From positions 1 to 52,438 of the forward strand of contig CAMDDU010000027.1 in assembly GCA_945892985.1 (NCBI GenBank): a stretch of DNA of 52,438 nt, written 5' to 3'. Positions 8,626 through 16,422 of this stretch are shown piece by piece. Made by a program: the position numbers and the translations under genes. The stretch is from CAITSH01 sp945892985. GTDB lineage: Bacteria; Pseudomonadota; Gammaproteobacteria; Burkholderiales; SG8-39. Positions within the stretch are counted from its first letter, which is position 1. Each line of letters starts with the position of its first letter. The notes under the pieces were generated by a model. The model had not been told where the DNA came from, made no database searches, and saw nothing but the letters and a program-made list of their open reading frames with translations.

Positions 8626-9156
8626 TTAATTTTCCCCGATCAACGCGCGGCGTAAAGCCGGCTCGGTCGTGCGCGCATCCAGCCAGATGGCGAAAAAGGC
8701 GCGCGCGAACGCCGGGTCGCCGACCTCGCCGCTTGGTGCGCCGTTGAAATAAAAATGTGCGCCCCTGTCGGGGACATGCACCGCCACAAGTTCGTCTCCT
8801 GGCTTGACATCGGGCAACACCCGGCGCATCTGCTCGCCCCATTCAAGGTATTTTTCCTCCGAGCCATAGCCGATGCGCCGCCACTGGTTGATGCTCTCTT
8901 CAGCCAGCTTGGCCCCTTTAATGGTGCGCGCATAGCGCAGTCCCAGTGCAAATGGCGCCGCGGCATCAAAGCGCGCCCCGCCTATCCATAATTTCGCCTC
9001 GTAAATGAGCAAACCGAAATAACGAAAATTGCCGCCACCCGCCTCGCGCGCACCCGGAAACAGCGCCTGCGCCACAGCAGGCAGGGTCACAGCAAACACG
9101 CCCTGTGCGAACAACAGGGCGCAGGTCAACAAGAGCAGGCGTGGGTGGGGTCGCAT
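8626..9156 (-). CDS. Chalcone-isomerase-like exported protein
   Basis: A 176-residue protein with a cleavable signal peptide (about residues 1-22, ending GVFA) and a chalcone-isomerase-like domain: FRYFGLLIYEAKLWIGG, then LRYARTIKGAKLAEESINQWRRIG and GDELVAVHVPDRGAHFYFNG. Bacterial members of this fold are thought to bind fatty acids rather than flavonoids. It starts 8 bases after the CFA-like gene stop. The export signal suggests a periplasmic or outer-membrane-facing step in the same lipid pathway. Confidence 0.85.
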   Translation of the reverse strand: MRPHPRLLLLTCALLFAQGVFAVTLPAVAQALFPGAREAGGGNFRYFGLLIYEAKLWIGGARFDAAAPFALGLRYARTIKGAKLAEESINQWRRIGYGSEEKYLEWGEQMRRVLPDVKPGDELVAVHVPDRGAHFYFNGAPSGEVGDPAFARAFFAIWLDARTTEPALRRALIGEN

Positions 9157-9164
9157 TCGCGTCT

Positions 9165-10499
9165 CTAGGCCTGGGCGGTCTTCGCCATTGCGGACCTCAC
9201 CAGTTCAAATTGGTAAACATCCGTGGAGCCGCTGTCAAAGCCGGCTTCGCAATAGCAATAGTAGAACTCCCACATGCGGATAAAGCGCTCATCAAAACCC
9301 TGCTCGCGCACCGCCGGTAAAGCCGCCATGAACGCTGCGCGCCAGCGGCGAAGCGTTTCGGCGTAATCGCGGCCGAAGGCATGGGCGCTTTCAAGCTGCA
9401 GTCCTGCCGCGGCGGCCTCGGTGCGAAAGCGCGCCGGGGAGGGCAGCATGCCGCCGGGAAAAATATATTGCTGGATGAAATCGGTCCCTTTGCTGTACCG
9501 CTCGAACAGCGAAGCAGAAATGGTGATGGTCTGGACAAGGGCGCGGCCGCCCGGGCGCAGCGAGCTTGCGAGGGCACGAAAATAATCCGGCCAGTAGCGT
9601 TCGCCCACGGCCTCAAACATTTCAATCGACACCACATGGTCGAATTGCCCGTCCAGGTCGCGATAATCCTGAAGGCGCAGATCAGCCTTGTCGGCAAGGC
9701 CGGCGCGCGCCAGACGGTCGGTGGCGTAGGCCAGTTGTTCGTGCGACAGCGTAAGGCCGGTGACATGGCAGCCAAAGTCTCGCGCCGCCATTTCAGCAAA
9801 ACCGCCCCAACCGCAACCAATTTCAAGAATGCGCGCCCCGGGTTTCGGCGCCAAGCGCTCGAGGATGCGACGATACTTGGCCAACTGTGCCTGTTGCAGT
9901 GTCACCACGGCGCCGCCGGAATTGGCGTCAATACCAGCAACGTGATCGGCGGAAAACAGTGCGCTCGAATAAGTCATCGAAGGATCAAGCCACAGCTTGT
10001 AGAACGCATTGCCAAGGTCGTAGTGCGCGGCAATGTTGCGCCGGCTGCCGCTGCGTGTGTTGCTGTTGAACAAATGCTTGATGCGGTAGAGCAGACCGCC
10101 CCAAAAGCCGCCGTAGAGCGCCGCTTCAATGGCTTCGCGATTGCGCGTCAACAGCGTGAGCAGGACAGCCGGATCGGCGCTGCTCCAACTGCCGCGCAAA
10201 TAAGCCTCGGCGAAGGCCGTGTCGCCGCCGGACATGGCATCGCCAAAAACGCGCCATTCATGCACCGCAAGCGTTGCGTGCGGCGCTCCGGCGCCGAACT
10301 CGAGGCTGCGCCCATCAGGCAGGGTCAGCACAAGCGTTCCGTGCGCGATGCGCCTGAACAGGCCGAGCACGGTGCGCGCGGCGAAAGGCAGCAGGCCAAA
10401 CTCGAAATCCTGCGCAAAAACCGCGGCCGACTGTGCGCCCGGGGAGCGCCCCACCCCGCCGCGGGTGGGATCGGAAATCGTGGCGACGGTACGGTTCAT
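9165..10499 (-). CDS. CFA-synthase-like SAM methyltransferase
   Basis: A 444-residue member of the cyclopropane-fatty-acyl-phospholipid synthase family. An N-terminal domain (1-115) precedes the SAM-binding domain with ILEIGCGWGGFAEMAA and the family segment SKGTDFIQQYIFPGGMLPSP. These enzymes transfer a methyl or methylene group from SAM to the double bond of a membrane phospholipid acyl chain. The ATG overlaps the DUF1365 stop (ATGA), so translation is coupled. With the neighbouring flavin oxidoreductase it resembles the Rhodobacter furan-fatty-acid gene set (recalled), so the product may be a methylated or cyclised chain other than plain cyclopropane. Confidence 0.92.
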   Translation of the reverse strand: MNRTVATISDPTRGGVGRSPGAQSAAVFAQDFEFGLLPFAARTVLGLFRRIAHGTLVLTLPDGRSLEFGAGAPHATLAVHEWRVFGDAMSGGDTAFAEAYLRGSWSSADPAVLLTLLTRNREAIEAALYGGFWGGLLYRIKHLFNSNTRSGSRRNIAAHYDLGNAFYKLWLDPSMTYSSALFSADHVAGIDANSGGAVVTLQQAQLAKYRRILERLAPKPGARILEIGCGWGGFAEMAARDFGCHVTGLTLSHEQLAYATDRLARAGLADKADLRLQDYRDLDGQFDHVVSIEMFEAVGERYWPDYFRALASSLRPGGRALVQTITISASLFERYSKGTDFIQQYIFPGGMLPSPARFRTEAAAAGLQLESAHAFGRDYAETLRRWRAAFMAALPAVREQGFDERFIRMWEFYYCYCEAGFDSGSTDVYQFELVRSAMAKTAQA

Positions 10500-11257
10500 C
10501 GGCTTACATCCTCGGCAGGGGGAACAGGCTTGGAGAAAAACGGCACGCGCTTGGCCCAAAGGCGCAGCGCCTGCCAATAGATGCGCAGGATCATCAGCAG
10601 CGTCATCCACGGATAGGTAACAAATGCACGCGCGAGCGTGGCGGTGCCAAGCGCCACGCCACGGCCGGAGATGCTGGTGTGCAGCAGGTCGCCGTCCTCG
10701 TCCGCGTAGTCGATGCGCGCAAGCACCACGCCCGCGGCAACATCATGAAAGTGGAAGCGGTAATCACCCTTGACGGCGCAAAACGGCGAGACATGAAAAA
10801 CCTTGCGTGTGACGAAACCCGCACCAGGCGGGATCACCCCGCCGCCGGCCGCCGAAAGCAGGTAGTGATGGCGTTCGCCAAAGGTATTATTGACCTCGCA
10901 CAATATGGCGCGCAATGCGCCAGAGCGGTCGTGGCAGAACCAGAAACTCACCGGATTGAAGACATAACCGAGAACACGCGGAAAGGTCTGCAGCCAGACC
11001 TCGCCGTCTGCGTCCCCTAGGCCCTCACGCGCCAGCAGCGCGCGTATCCAGGCGAGCGGCGACGAGCCGTCGCGCGCGCCATGATCGCGGAACATGAAAC
11101 TGAACAGGTTCCAACGGTTGAGTCCGAACAAGGGGCCGCGCAGGGACTCCGGGTTGGATAAGGGCACGCGCAGGAAAAAAACCGGGTAAACGAAACGATT
11201 TTCCGCCGGCCGAAGCCGCCTGTGCATCACTTGACCGAAAAAAAATTGCGCCCGCAT
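10496..11257 (-). CDS. DUF1365 family protein
   Basis: A 253-residue DUF1365 protein. The family features are visible: an N-terminal GQVMHRRLRPAENRFVYPVF, then FPRVLGYVFNPVSFWFCHD, CEVNNTFGERHHYLL and a C-terminal hydrophobic stretch (TLLMILRIYWQALRLW). DUF1365 genes almost always lie between an FAD oxidoreductase and a CFA-like methyltransferase, as here, which implies a function in that lipid modification, but the reaction is unknown. The ATG at 11257 is one base after the upstream stop; a start 27 bases earlier would overlap the previous gene. Confidence 0.9.
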   Translation of the reverse strand: MRAQFFFGQVMHRRLRPAENRFVYPVFFLRVPLSNPESLRGPLFGLNRWNLFSFMFRDHGARDGSSPLAWIRALLAREGLGDADGEVWLQTFPRVLGYVFNPVSFWFCHDRSGALRAILCEVNNTFGERHHYLLSAAGGGVIPPGAGFVTRKVFHVSPFCAVKGDYRFHFHDVAAGVVLARIDYADEDGDLLHTSISGRGVALGTATLARAFVTYPWMTLLMILRIYWQALRLWAKRVPFFSKPVPPAEDVSR

Positions 11258-11258
11258 G

Positions 11259-12620
11259 CTAGGCGGCACGGCCCAACGCGGCACTGGGCAGGTTGCGTTG
11301 CGGGCGGGATGCCGCCGACTCAGCGCGCGATTGCCAGGGCGCGCGAACGTCCATGGCGTTGGCCACGGCGAGCGCGGACTTCAATCCGTCCTCATGAAAA
11401 CCATAACCCGTCCATGCGCCGCAAAACCACAGGCCCTCGCGTCCCTGCAGCGCGGGGAGGGCGTATTGTGCTTCAATCGCCGCGGCATCGAACACCGGAT
11501 GCTCGTAGTCGAAGACGGCGATGACGCTGGCCGGATCCGGCTCTCGCGGCGGGTTCAAGGTCAGGATCACCGGCCGACTGAAGGGCAAAGGCTGCAGTCG
11601 ATTAAGCCAGTAGGAGACGCCAACCGGGTTCTGGTCGGTGCCCGCCCACGCAGCGAGGTAATTCCATGCCGCCCAGGCCGTGCGCGCGCGAGGCATCAAG
11701 GCGGTATCGGTGTGCAAAACGGCGCGATTGCGCTGGTAGCGCACCGCGGCCAGCACATCACGCACCTGCGGCAGCGGCTGCACCAGCATGCGCAAAGCCT
11801 GACCGCTGTGACAGGCCATGACCACCTCGTCAAATTGGCTGGCCCCCTTTTGGGTGACAACCTGCACGCCGTGGTCTGAGGCGCTGACCGAAAGCACCGC
11901 CTCGCCGGTGCGCACGACGCCTATGCCGGCCGCGAGTTTTTTGACATATTCGCGGCCGCCGCCCCTGACGGTGTACCACTGCGGCCGGTTGGTGATTTGC
12001 AGCAGCCCATGGTTTTGGCAAAAGCGCGCCAGCGTCGCCACCGGGTAAGACAGCATCGTTTTGGTCGGGCATGACCAGATCGCGCCGACCATGGGCAGCA
12101 GGTAGGCGTCGCGAAACAGCCGCCCATAAGCGCCCTGCCTCAGAAAATGCTCCACCGACTGTGCACCACTGCCGCCTGCTCCACGGGCCATTGCGCTTGC
12201 GGCGCGGTTAAAGCGCAGGATGTCGCGCAACATGCCCCAGAACGCCGGGCGCAACAGGTTGCGCTTTTGCGCAAACAGCGCGCCCACGCTGGTGCCAGCC
12301 CATTCGAGTCCGGGGTTGGCGCTGTCGCCCAGGCTCACGGCGAAGGACATCTCAGATGGCGCAGTCTCTACGCCAAGAAATTTGAACAGCGCCACCAAAT
12401 TCGGATAGGTTCTGTGGTTGAACACCAAAAAGCCGGTATCAACCGGGTAGGTCAAACCGTCGATGGTGACATCGACGGTATTGGTATGTCCGCCAAGGTA
12501 GTCGTTGGCCTCCAGCAGCACGACCTCGTGACGGCGCGACAGCAGCCAAGCCGTGGCAAGACCGGCGATACCGGCGCCGATAACGGCGATGCGCTTGCGC
12601 GGTTTTGCGGTGATATTCAT
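11259..12620 (-). CDS. FAD-dependent oxidoreductase of lipid cluster
   Basis: A 453-residue flavoprotein of the amine-oxidase/phytoene-desaturase type. The dinucleotide-binding motif VIGAGIAGLATAWLLS is at residues 13-28, followed by LLEANDYLGGHTNTV; the C-terminal FAD contact is LWFCGAWTGYGFHEDGLKSALAVANAM. Members located next to DUF1365 and CFA-like genes are annotated as cyclopropane/cyclopropene fatty acid proteins; one relative acts as a desaturase of methylated acyl chains in furan fatty acid synthesis (recalled). Third gene in the operon, 79 bases after folE2. It probably acts on the same acyl chain as the methyltransferase. Confidence 0.9.
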   Translation of the reverse strand: MNITAKPRKRIAVIGAGIAGLATAWLLSRRHEVVLLEANDYLGGHTNTVDVTIDGLTYPVDTGFLVFNHRTYPNLVALFKFLGVETAPSEMSFAVSLGDSANPGLEWAGTSVGALFAQKRNLLRPAFWGMLRDILRFNRAASAMARGAGGSGAQSVEHFLRQGAYGRLFRDAYLLPMVGAIWSCPTKTMLSYPVATLARFCQNHGLLQITNRPQWYTVRGGGREYVKKLAAGIGVVRTGEAVLSVSASDHGVQVVTQKGASQFDEVVMACHSGQALRMLVQPLPQVRDVLAAVRYQRNRAVLHTDTALMPRARTAWAAWNYLAAWAGTDQNPVGVSYWLNRLQPLPFSRPVILTLNPPREPDPASVIAVFDYEHPVFDAAAIEAQYALPALQGREGLWFCGAWTGYGFHEDGLKSALAVANAMDVRAPWQSRAESAASRPQRNLPSAALGRAA

Positions 12621-12699
12621 TGGATTAATACGCTGAGCATGCTGTGCCCGGCGCGGCGCGCATCGCGCCGAAGCGAGACACGCGGCGCGAGGCGAAGGC

Positions 12700-13509
12700 T
12701 CAGCGCAGGCCGCGCTTGTCCTGGCGAATCATCGCGTAGGCCGAGTGGTTGTGAATGGACTCGAAGTTCTCCGACTCGATGCTGTATGCGGCGATGCGCA
12801 AATCGCCGTTTAGCGCGATTGCAATGTCGCGCACCAGATCCTCGACAAATTTTGGATTGTCGTAGGCGCGTTCGGTGACGTATTTTTCATCCGGTCGCTT
12901 GAGCAGGCCGTAGACCTCGCATGAGGCCTCTTTTTCGGCGACGGCGACCAGCTCCTCGATGGCCATGGGCTGTTCCAGCAAGGCCTCAATGGTGATGTGC
13001 GATCGCTGGTTGTGCGCGCCATAGGCGGAAATCTCCTTCGAGCAGGGACAAAGACTGGTGACCGGCGCCTGCACCGTGAGTGTGGCCTCGTAATGCCCGG
13101 CCTGGTCGACCTCCGCGCGCATTTTCACCTCGTAATCGAGCAGGCTGGGCACGCCCGATACCGGCGCGAGTTTCTCGATGAAATAGGTGTAGCGCATCTC
13201 AATATAGCCGGCCCTCGCTTCGAGACGTACCAGCATGGTTTGCATCAACACCTGCAAACCCGCCATGTCGAGCGCGGCGGCGTTGGCATGCAAGACCTCA
13301 AGAAAGCGTGACATGTGCGTGCCCTTGACGTGATGCGGCAGCCCGACATACATGTCGATCATGGCGACCGTGGCCTGTTCGCCGCCGTCGGCGCATTTGA
13401 TGCGCAGCGGGAACTTCACAGACTTCACACCGACGCGGTTGATCGGCACGGCGCGACCGTCCGGTTTGGCCTGGACGTCTGGGAGGGGTAATCTTTCTGG
13501 GGCATTCAT
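12700..13509 (-). CDS. folE2: GTP cyclohydrolase FolE2
   Basis: A 269-residue type IB GTP cyclohydrolase (COG1469). It converts GTP to dihydroneopterin triphosphate, the first step of folate and pterin synthesis. Recognisable segments are NRVGVKSVKFPLRIK, HVKGTHMSRFLEVL, LCPCSKEISAYGAHNQRSH (with the conserved active-site Cys region) and the C-terminal NFESIHNHSAYA. The start ATG at 13509 fits the family; the longer open frame upstream lacks homology. FolE2 is a metal-flexible alternative to FolE. In a light-controlled locus it may supply pterin for a cryptochrome or photolyase antenna (inference), though neither is in this window. Confidence 0.93.
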   Translation of the reverse strand: MNAPERLPLPDVQAKPDGRAVPINRVGVKSVKFPLRIKCADGGEQATVAMIDMYVGLPHHVKGTHMSRFLEVLHANAAALDMAGLQVLMQTMLVRLEARAGYIEMRYTYFIEKLAPVSGVPSLLDYEVKMRAEVDQAGHYEATLTVQAPVTSLCPCSKEISAYGAHNQRSHITIEALLEQPMAIEELVAVAEKEASCEVYGLLKRPDEKYVTERAYDNPKFVEDLVRDIAIALNGDLRIAAYSIESENFESIHNHSAYAMIRQDKRGLR

Positions 13510-13558
13510 GGCGATTCTGGTCCTTGGTAAAAAAATCGGTTGCGCCAGCCGTCCCGCT

Positions 13559-14101
13559 TCAGCGGGCGGCCAGCAGTCGTTCGATGCTCGCGACAAAGCG
13601 CGGGTCCTCGGGCTGGACGTCGTTCTCGTAGGACAGCACGTTCTCGCCGCGCCGGTCGATGAGGTATTTATGAAAATTCCACTGCGGGCGCCGGCCGGTT
13701 TTCTCGGCCAGTTGCGCGTAGAGGGGATTTGCATTTTTTGCACTGACCCCGGTCTTGGAGAACATCGGAAAGCTCACGCCGTAATTGAGTTGGCAGAAAT
13801 CGGCGATTTCCTTGTTACTGCCCGGCTCCTGCCCGGCGAAGTCATTGGCGGGAAAGCCGAGCACCACCAGGCCCTTGTCCTTGTACCGCCGGTAGAGTTT
13901 TTCCAAGCCCTCGTATTGCGGTGTATTGCCGCAGCGGCTGGCGGTGTTCACCACCAGCACAACCTTGCCCTCGTACTTGCAAAGCGGCGTCGGCACCTCC
14001 TGCAGATCGGGCAGCGTGACCTTAAGCAGCGTGGGACAGGCCGCATTGGCCCCTCCGGCCACCAGCAGCAGCGCAGTAAGCAATAGTGCAGACAAATGCA
14101 T
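13559..14101 (-). CDS. Exported glutathione peroxidase
   Basis: A 180-residue glutathione-peroxidase-fold thiol peroxidase. Catalytic Cys57 lies in VNTASRCGNTPQY; the other family residues are the Gln in FPANDFAGQEPGSN and the Trp/Asn in WNFHKY. The first 20 residues form a signal peptide (cleavage after GGANA), so it should work in the periplasm, unlike most bacterial members. The ATG at 14101 follows a GGGGG; an ATG 18 bases upstream is also possible. It is the promoter-proximal gene of the ten-gene lipid cluster and likely reduces lipid hydroperoxides near the envelope. Confidence 0.9.
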   Translation of the reverse strand: MHLSALLLTALLLVAGGANAACPTLLKVTLPDLQEVPTPLCKYEGKVVLVVNTASRCGNTPQYEGLEKLYRRYKDKGLVVLGFPANDFAGQEPGSNKEIADFCQLNYGVSFPMFSKTGVSAKNANPLYAQLAEKTGRRPQWNFHKYLIDRRGENVLSYENDVQPEDPRFVASIERLLAAR

Positions 14102-14126
14102 GGAAGCCCCCACAAACATTACGGTT

Positions 14127-14139
14127 TTGTACTAGTCAA
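14127..14139. promoter_or_regulatory. Palindromic operator candidate 1
   Basis: TTGTACTAGTCAA, an inverted repeat with a CTAG core. It belongs to an 18-base direct repeat (CGGTTTTGTNCTAGNCAA) that recurs 64 bases away at 14186. It would sit at about +11 to +23 of the minus-strand promoter for the lipid cluster. Likely bound by the adjacent MerR/B12 regulator (inference). Confidence 0.6.
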
Positions 14140-14156
14140 ATAAGATGTCATCTGCT

Positions 14157-14185
14157 AATCTAAGCCTTGATAACCACTAAGTCAA
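14157..14185 (-). promoter_or_regulatory. Sigma-70 promoter of the lipid cluster
   Basis: On the minus strand, TTGACT (14185-14180) and TAGATT (14162-14157) are separated by exactly 17 bases. This predicts a start near 14150, about 50 bases before the glutathione peroxidase ATG. The two palindromes flank it: one just upstream of the -35 element and one just downstream of the predicted start, an arrangement suited to repression or looping. Confidence 0.6.
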
Positions 14186-14190
14186 CGGTT

Positions 14191-14203
14191 TTGTCCTAGA
14201 CAA
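14191..14203. promoter_or_regulatory. Palindromic operator candidate 2
   Basis: TTGTCCTAGACAA, an inverted repeat with arms TTGTC/GACAA around CTA. It matches candidate 1 and lies at about -41 to -53 of the minus-strand promoter. It is also just upstream of the merR start, where it would overlap that gene's own promoter, consistent with autoregulation. Confidence 0.6.
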
Positions 14204-14218
14204 TAATGATAAATCGTG

Positions 14219-15148
14219 ATGTCTGAACCAAGTCAGTCCTTACTCCCGTCCTTTTCCATCAGCGCCGTGGAGCAGGATACCGGCCTGTCCAAAGACACCT
14301 TGCGGATGTGGGAGAGGCGTTACCAGTTCCCGCAACCGGGCCGCGACAAGCATGGCGAGCGCGTCTATCCCGCCGCGCAGGTTGAAAAACTGCGCACAAT
14401 CAAGCGCCTCATGGACAACGGCCACCGTCCGGGCAAGCTGGTCAGCCGGTCAATCGAAGAGTTGCAGCAGTTCTATAGCGGCCTTGCTAGCGGCCAACCC
14501 CAGGATGGCCCCGCGCCAAGCCGCCTGCAGGCGCTGCTCGATCTGATCAAAAATCATCGCGTGCACGACTTGCGCCAGCAACTGTCGCAATGCCTGATGC
14601 GCCAGGGCTTGCATCATTTCCTCACCGACACCGTGACGCCACTCAATGTGCTGGTCGGGGAAGCCTGGATGTCCGGCCAGTTTGAGATTTTTGAAGAGCA
14701 TTTGTACACCGAAACACTGCAAGGCCTTTTGCGCACCGCCATCAGCACCATGCCCGATTCGGGCCATGCGCCACTGATAATGCTGACCACGCTACCGACC
14801 GAGCAGCACAATCTGGGCCTGCTGATGGCCGAGGCGATGTTCGTCATGGAAGGCGCAACCTGCATTTCCCTCGGAATACAAACGCCGGTGCGCGACATCG
14901 CGCTTGCCGCGGCCGCGCACAAGGCCGACATCGTCGCCGTCTCGTTCAGCGCGGCTTTTGCCCCGGCGCAAGTGTGCGAGGGTCTTGAAGCGCTGCGCGA
15001 CCGTTTGCCGCGCGAAATTGCAGTATGGGCCGGCGGCGGCAATGCCGGGCTCGGCCGTCGCGACATCCCCGGCGTGACCCTGTTACAAGGTCTCGACAGC
15101 GCGGCGCCGGCGATTAGCCAATGGCGTGAAAGCCATGTCACCGCCTGA
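14219..15148 (+). CDS. litR: MerR-family B12 photoreceptor regulator (LitR/CarH type)
   Basis: A 309-residue regulator. Residues 13-80 are a MerR helix-turn-helix (DTLRMWERRYQFPQPGRD, EKLRTIKRLMDNG). The C-terminal part is a cobalamin-binding light-sensing domain: the four-helix cap carries the Wx9EH signature (Trp150, Glu160, His161) and the Rossmann part carries ExHxxG (Glu195, His197, Gly200), the lower axial ligand motif. These match adenosylcobalamin photoreceptors, which bind DNA in the dark and release it in light. There is no clear ribosome binding site and an AT-rich stretch lies right before the ATG, so the mRNA could be nearly leaderless; a GTG three bases upstream is an alternative start. 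It faces away from the lipid cluster and shares its control region. Confidence 0.92.
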   Translation: MSEPSQSLLPSFSISAVEQDTGLSKDTLRMWERRYQFPQPGRDKHGERVYPAAQVEKLRTIKRLMDNGHRPGKLVSRSIEELQQFYSGLASGQPQDGPAPSRLQALLDLIKNHRVHDLRQQLSQCLMRQGLHHFLTDTVTPLNVLVGEAWMSGQFEIFEEHLYTETLQGLLRTAISTMPDSGHAPLIMLTTLPTEQHNLGLLMAEAMFVMEGATCISLGIQTPVRDIALAAAAHKADIVAVSFSAAFAPAQVCEGLEALRDRLPREIAVWAGGGNAGLGRRDIPGVTLLQGLDSAAPAISQWRESHVTA

Positions 15149-15155
15149 GCGCCGC

Positions 15156-15404
15156 ATGGGTCATACAAAATCCACGCAGCCGGCAAAAATAGGCAAGGCG
15201 TGCGCACCACCCATGGCCTGGCGCAAGGTCCGGGCGAAAAACCGGACTGAGGTAAAGTATTGCTCAGCGCGCTGCCGCGCCAATGCGAAACGCCCCCCCC
15301 TTTGTCGGGCAAGGCGGCAAGCACACAGTATGTGCAACTGTAACCAAGCCGTAACCTCAGTGACGCAGCCCCGACCCAATCATTTCGTACATTCATTCCC
15401 ATGA
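15156..15404 (+). CDS. Diverged DUF2256 small protein
   Basis: An open frame of 82 codons. Its central part (PAKIGKACAPPMAWRK, then EVKYCSARCRANAKR) aligns without gaps to DUF2256, a roughly 45-residue Cys-containing family often found beside cryptochrome or photolyase genes. The first Cys of the usual pair is replaced by Gly and several aromatic residues are lost. The C-terminal 35 residues are extra and follow a run of eight C (15293-15300), so a frameshift is possible. The frame closes in an ATGA overlap with the next gene, suggesting coupled translation. It could be a degraded or a divergent functional copy. An in-frame ATG at 15135 is an alternative start. Confidence 0.5.
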   Translation: MGHTKSTQPAKIGKACAPPMAWRKVRAKNRTEVKYCSARCRANAKRPPLCRARRQAHSMCNCNQAVTSVTQPRPNHFVHSFP

Positions 15405-16282
15405 TGATCTATCCGGAAATATTCAAGTCCATGGAACGTGTTCGCTGGCACACCGCCGAGGATGTGCCCTGGTCCAGCTTCGATGCCGCCATGCTCTCCG
15501 ACGAGCAGGCACAGACGATCAAGATGAACGCCATCACCGAATGGGCGGCCCTGCCGGCGACGGAAATGTTCCTGCGCGACAACCAGCACGACAGCGATTT
15601 CTCGGCCTTCATGTCGGTATGGTTCTACGAAGAACAAAAGCATTCGCTGGTGTTGATCGAATACCTGCGCCGCTTCCGGCCCGAACTTGCGCCGACGGAA
15701 GCCGAGTTACATGCAGTACGCTTCCAGTTCGACCCCGCTCCGCCCCTGGAAACGCTGATGCTGCATTTTTGCGGCGAAATCCGCCTCAACCACTGGTACC
15801 GCCGCGCGACCGAGTGGCACACCGAGCCTGTCATACGCAAGATTTACGACCTGATCGCGCGCGATGAGGCGCGTCACGGCGGCGCCTATTTGCAATACAT
15901 GCGCCGCGCCATTGAACAGCATGGCGATGAAGCACGCGCGGCCTTCGCCAAGGTCGGCATCCTGATGGCAAGCTCGGCGCGCTCAAACAGGCCTCTGCAC
16001 CCGACCACCCTGCACGTCAACAAATCGCTATTTCCCAACGACACGGTGCAATCACGGCTGCCCGATCCGGCCTGGCTCGAGTCATGGCTCGACCGGCAGA
16101 TCCGCTTTGACGCTAGCTGGGAGGCGCGGGTCGTCGATGGCATCCTGCGCAACCTGGGCCTGCTGTTCGGTCAAAAATTCGAATCGGTGCGCGAACTCAA
16201 CCGCTTCCGCAAAGAATTGACACAGAAAAAAACACCAGAACCCGCGCCCCCGGCGGCGCGCGGCATGGCCGAAACAGCCTGA
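15401..16282 (+). CDS. Diiron ferritin-like/acyl-ACP desaturase-like protein
   Basis: A 293-residue protein with a diiron four-helix pattern: Glu in TEWAALPATE, EEQKHS, Glu in CGEIRLNHWYRR and DEARHGG. Two ExxH pairs plus two extra Glu match the ferritin-like superfamily branch that includes soluble acyl-ACP desaturases; the length also suits that branch rather than storage ferritin. It overlaps the DUF2256-like frame by four bases and follows the photoreceptor gene, so it is probably in that operon. A reasonable inference is an oxygen-dependent desaturase or hydroxylase that prepares the acyl chain for the divergent methyltransferase cluster. The substrate is unproven. Confidence 0.75.
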   Translation: MMIYPEIFKSMERVRWHTAEDVPWSSFDAAMLSDEQAQTIKMNAITEWAALPATEMFLRDNQHDSDFSAFMSVWFYEEQKHSLVLIEYLRRFRPELAPTEAELHAVRFQFDPAPPLETLMLHFCGEIRLNHWYRRATEWHTEPVIRKIYDLIARDEARHGGAYLQYMRRAIEQHGDEARAAFAKVGILMASSARSNRPLHPTTLHVNKSLFPNDTVQSRLPDPAWLESWLDRQIRFDASWEARVVDGILRNLGLLFGQKFESVRELNRFRKELTQKKTPEPAPPAARGMAETA

Positions 16283-16422
16283 GACCCCGCAGCCGGATGC
16301 CGCTAGCGGCCGGCAGCCCTATAATCAGGTCGGTTCGGTTTTTAGCGCACCGCCCTTAGCGCACCACCGTTTTTTCCCGCATTCGTTCGTTCCCGCATTG
16401 TGATCCTTTTCCCGGAGGCCTC

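Noticed and set aside
9165..10499. Naming the CFA-like gene cfa as a true cyclopropane synthase
   Set aside because: Its neighbours (DUF1365, FAD oxidoreductase) define a separate subgroup whose product may not be a cyclopropane.
16320..16325. TATAAT as a full promoter for the GST gene
   Set aside because: No acceptable -35 lies 16-18 bases upstream, so it is mentioned only as a possible -10.
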